Assembly (NCBI GenBank): GCA_021775835.1
Contig: JAJFHC010000173.1
Location: 1 to 23,625 of the forward strand
Source of the DNA: Hyphomicrobiales bacterium
GTDB lineage: Bacteria; Pseudomonadota; Alphaproteobacteria; Rhizobiales; JAJFHC01
DNA: 23,625 nt
Direction: 5' to 3'
The translations under genes were made by a program, and so were the position numbers. The notes beneath the pieces were generated by a model. The model was not told the origin of the DNA and ran no database searches. It saw only the letters and a list, made by a program, of their open reading frames with translations. Below are positions 23,612 through 23,625 of this stretch, piece after piece. Position 1 is the stretch's first letter. Each line of letters opens with the position of its first letter.

Positions 23612-23625
23612 ATGACGGATACATC
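23612..23625 (+). CDS. Start of a truncated ORF at the window edge (possibly a transposase)
   Basis: ATGACGGATACA follows GGAG (23601-23604) by 7 nt and runs off the window, so only MTDT can be read. The preceding inverted repeat suggests an insertion-element gene, but there is too little sequence to identify it. Confidence 0.3.

Noticed and set aside
15160..23625. Second copy of the tRNA-His 3' end as an attachment site
   Set aside because: No direct repeat of the tRNA 3' segment and no integrase was seen in the window, so an att pair is not annotated.
1..23625. CRISPR array or known defence operon
   Set aside because: No regularly spaced repeats with unique spacers and no cas or classical restriction-modification genes were found; the short octamer and hexamer repeats are too few and too short.

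Overview
The window looks like a chromosomal piece of an alphaproteobacterium, probably near Hyphomicrobiales (Rhizobiales). The evidence is a PdhS/DivJ/PleC-type histidine kinase, a phasin behind TGC-N3-GCA (PhaR-type) boxes, a bacterioferritin promoter with an Irr-type iron control element, a DUF1127 protein, and a tRNA-His with no encoded G-1 and with A73. GC content looks moderately high in the left two thirds and drops at the right, most clearly around 21.4-22.5 kb.

Left part (1-14967, housekeeping and physiology): acetoacetyl-CoA synthetase (+) is followed by a convergent double-domain iron(III)-type ABC permease (-) with a promoter and a Fur-type operator. Next comes a three- to four-gene exported-protein locus (4.3-9.75 kb, all +). 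It holds two paralogous signal-peptide proteins with an N-terminal CARDB domain and C-terminal IPT/TIG-like beta domains, flanking a two-PAN-domain protein and a 45-codon small ORF. Each CARDB paralogue is preceded by a near-perfect FNR/FixK box at almost the same distance from the start codon. This locus is the best candidate for an undescribed system. Then come bacterioferritin and its ferredoxin (-), a 955-residue multi-PAS cytoplasmic histidine kinase (-), a small conserved protein (-), and a phasin (+) with promoter, regulator boxes and terminator. Acetoacetyl-CoA synthetase and phasin both relate to polyhydroxybutyrate/ketone metabolism. The permease, bfr and bfd relate to iron.

A tRNA-His gene at 15123-15199 marks a change in character. 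The right part (15.2-23.6 kb) is sparsely coding and reads like an accessory region. It holds a short ORF that looks like the C-terminal domain of larger proteins, a 253-residue unknown, a DUF1127 protein behind three 11-bp-phased direct repeats, a 51-residue small ORF, a pentapeptide-repeat protein, a MotA/TolQ/ExbB-like membrane protein without a visible partner, a SAM methyltransferase, an AT-rich M23 peptidase, a small secreted protein, and at the extreme end a long inverted repeat leading into a truncated ORF, possibly the edge of an insertion element. No CRISPR array, rRNA or complete insertion sequence was seen.
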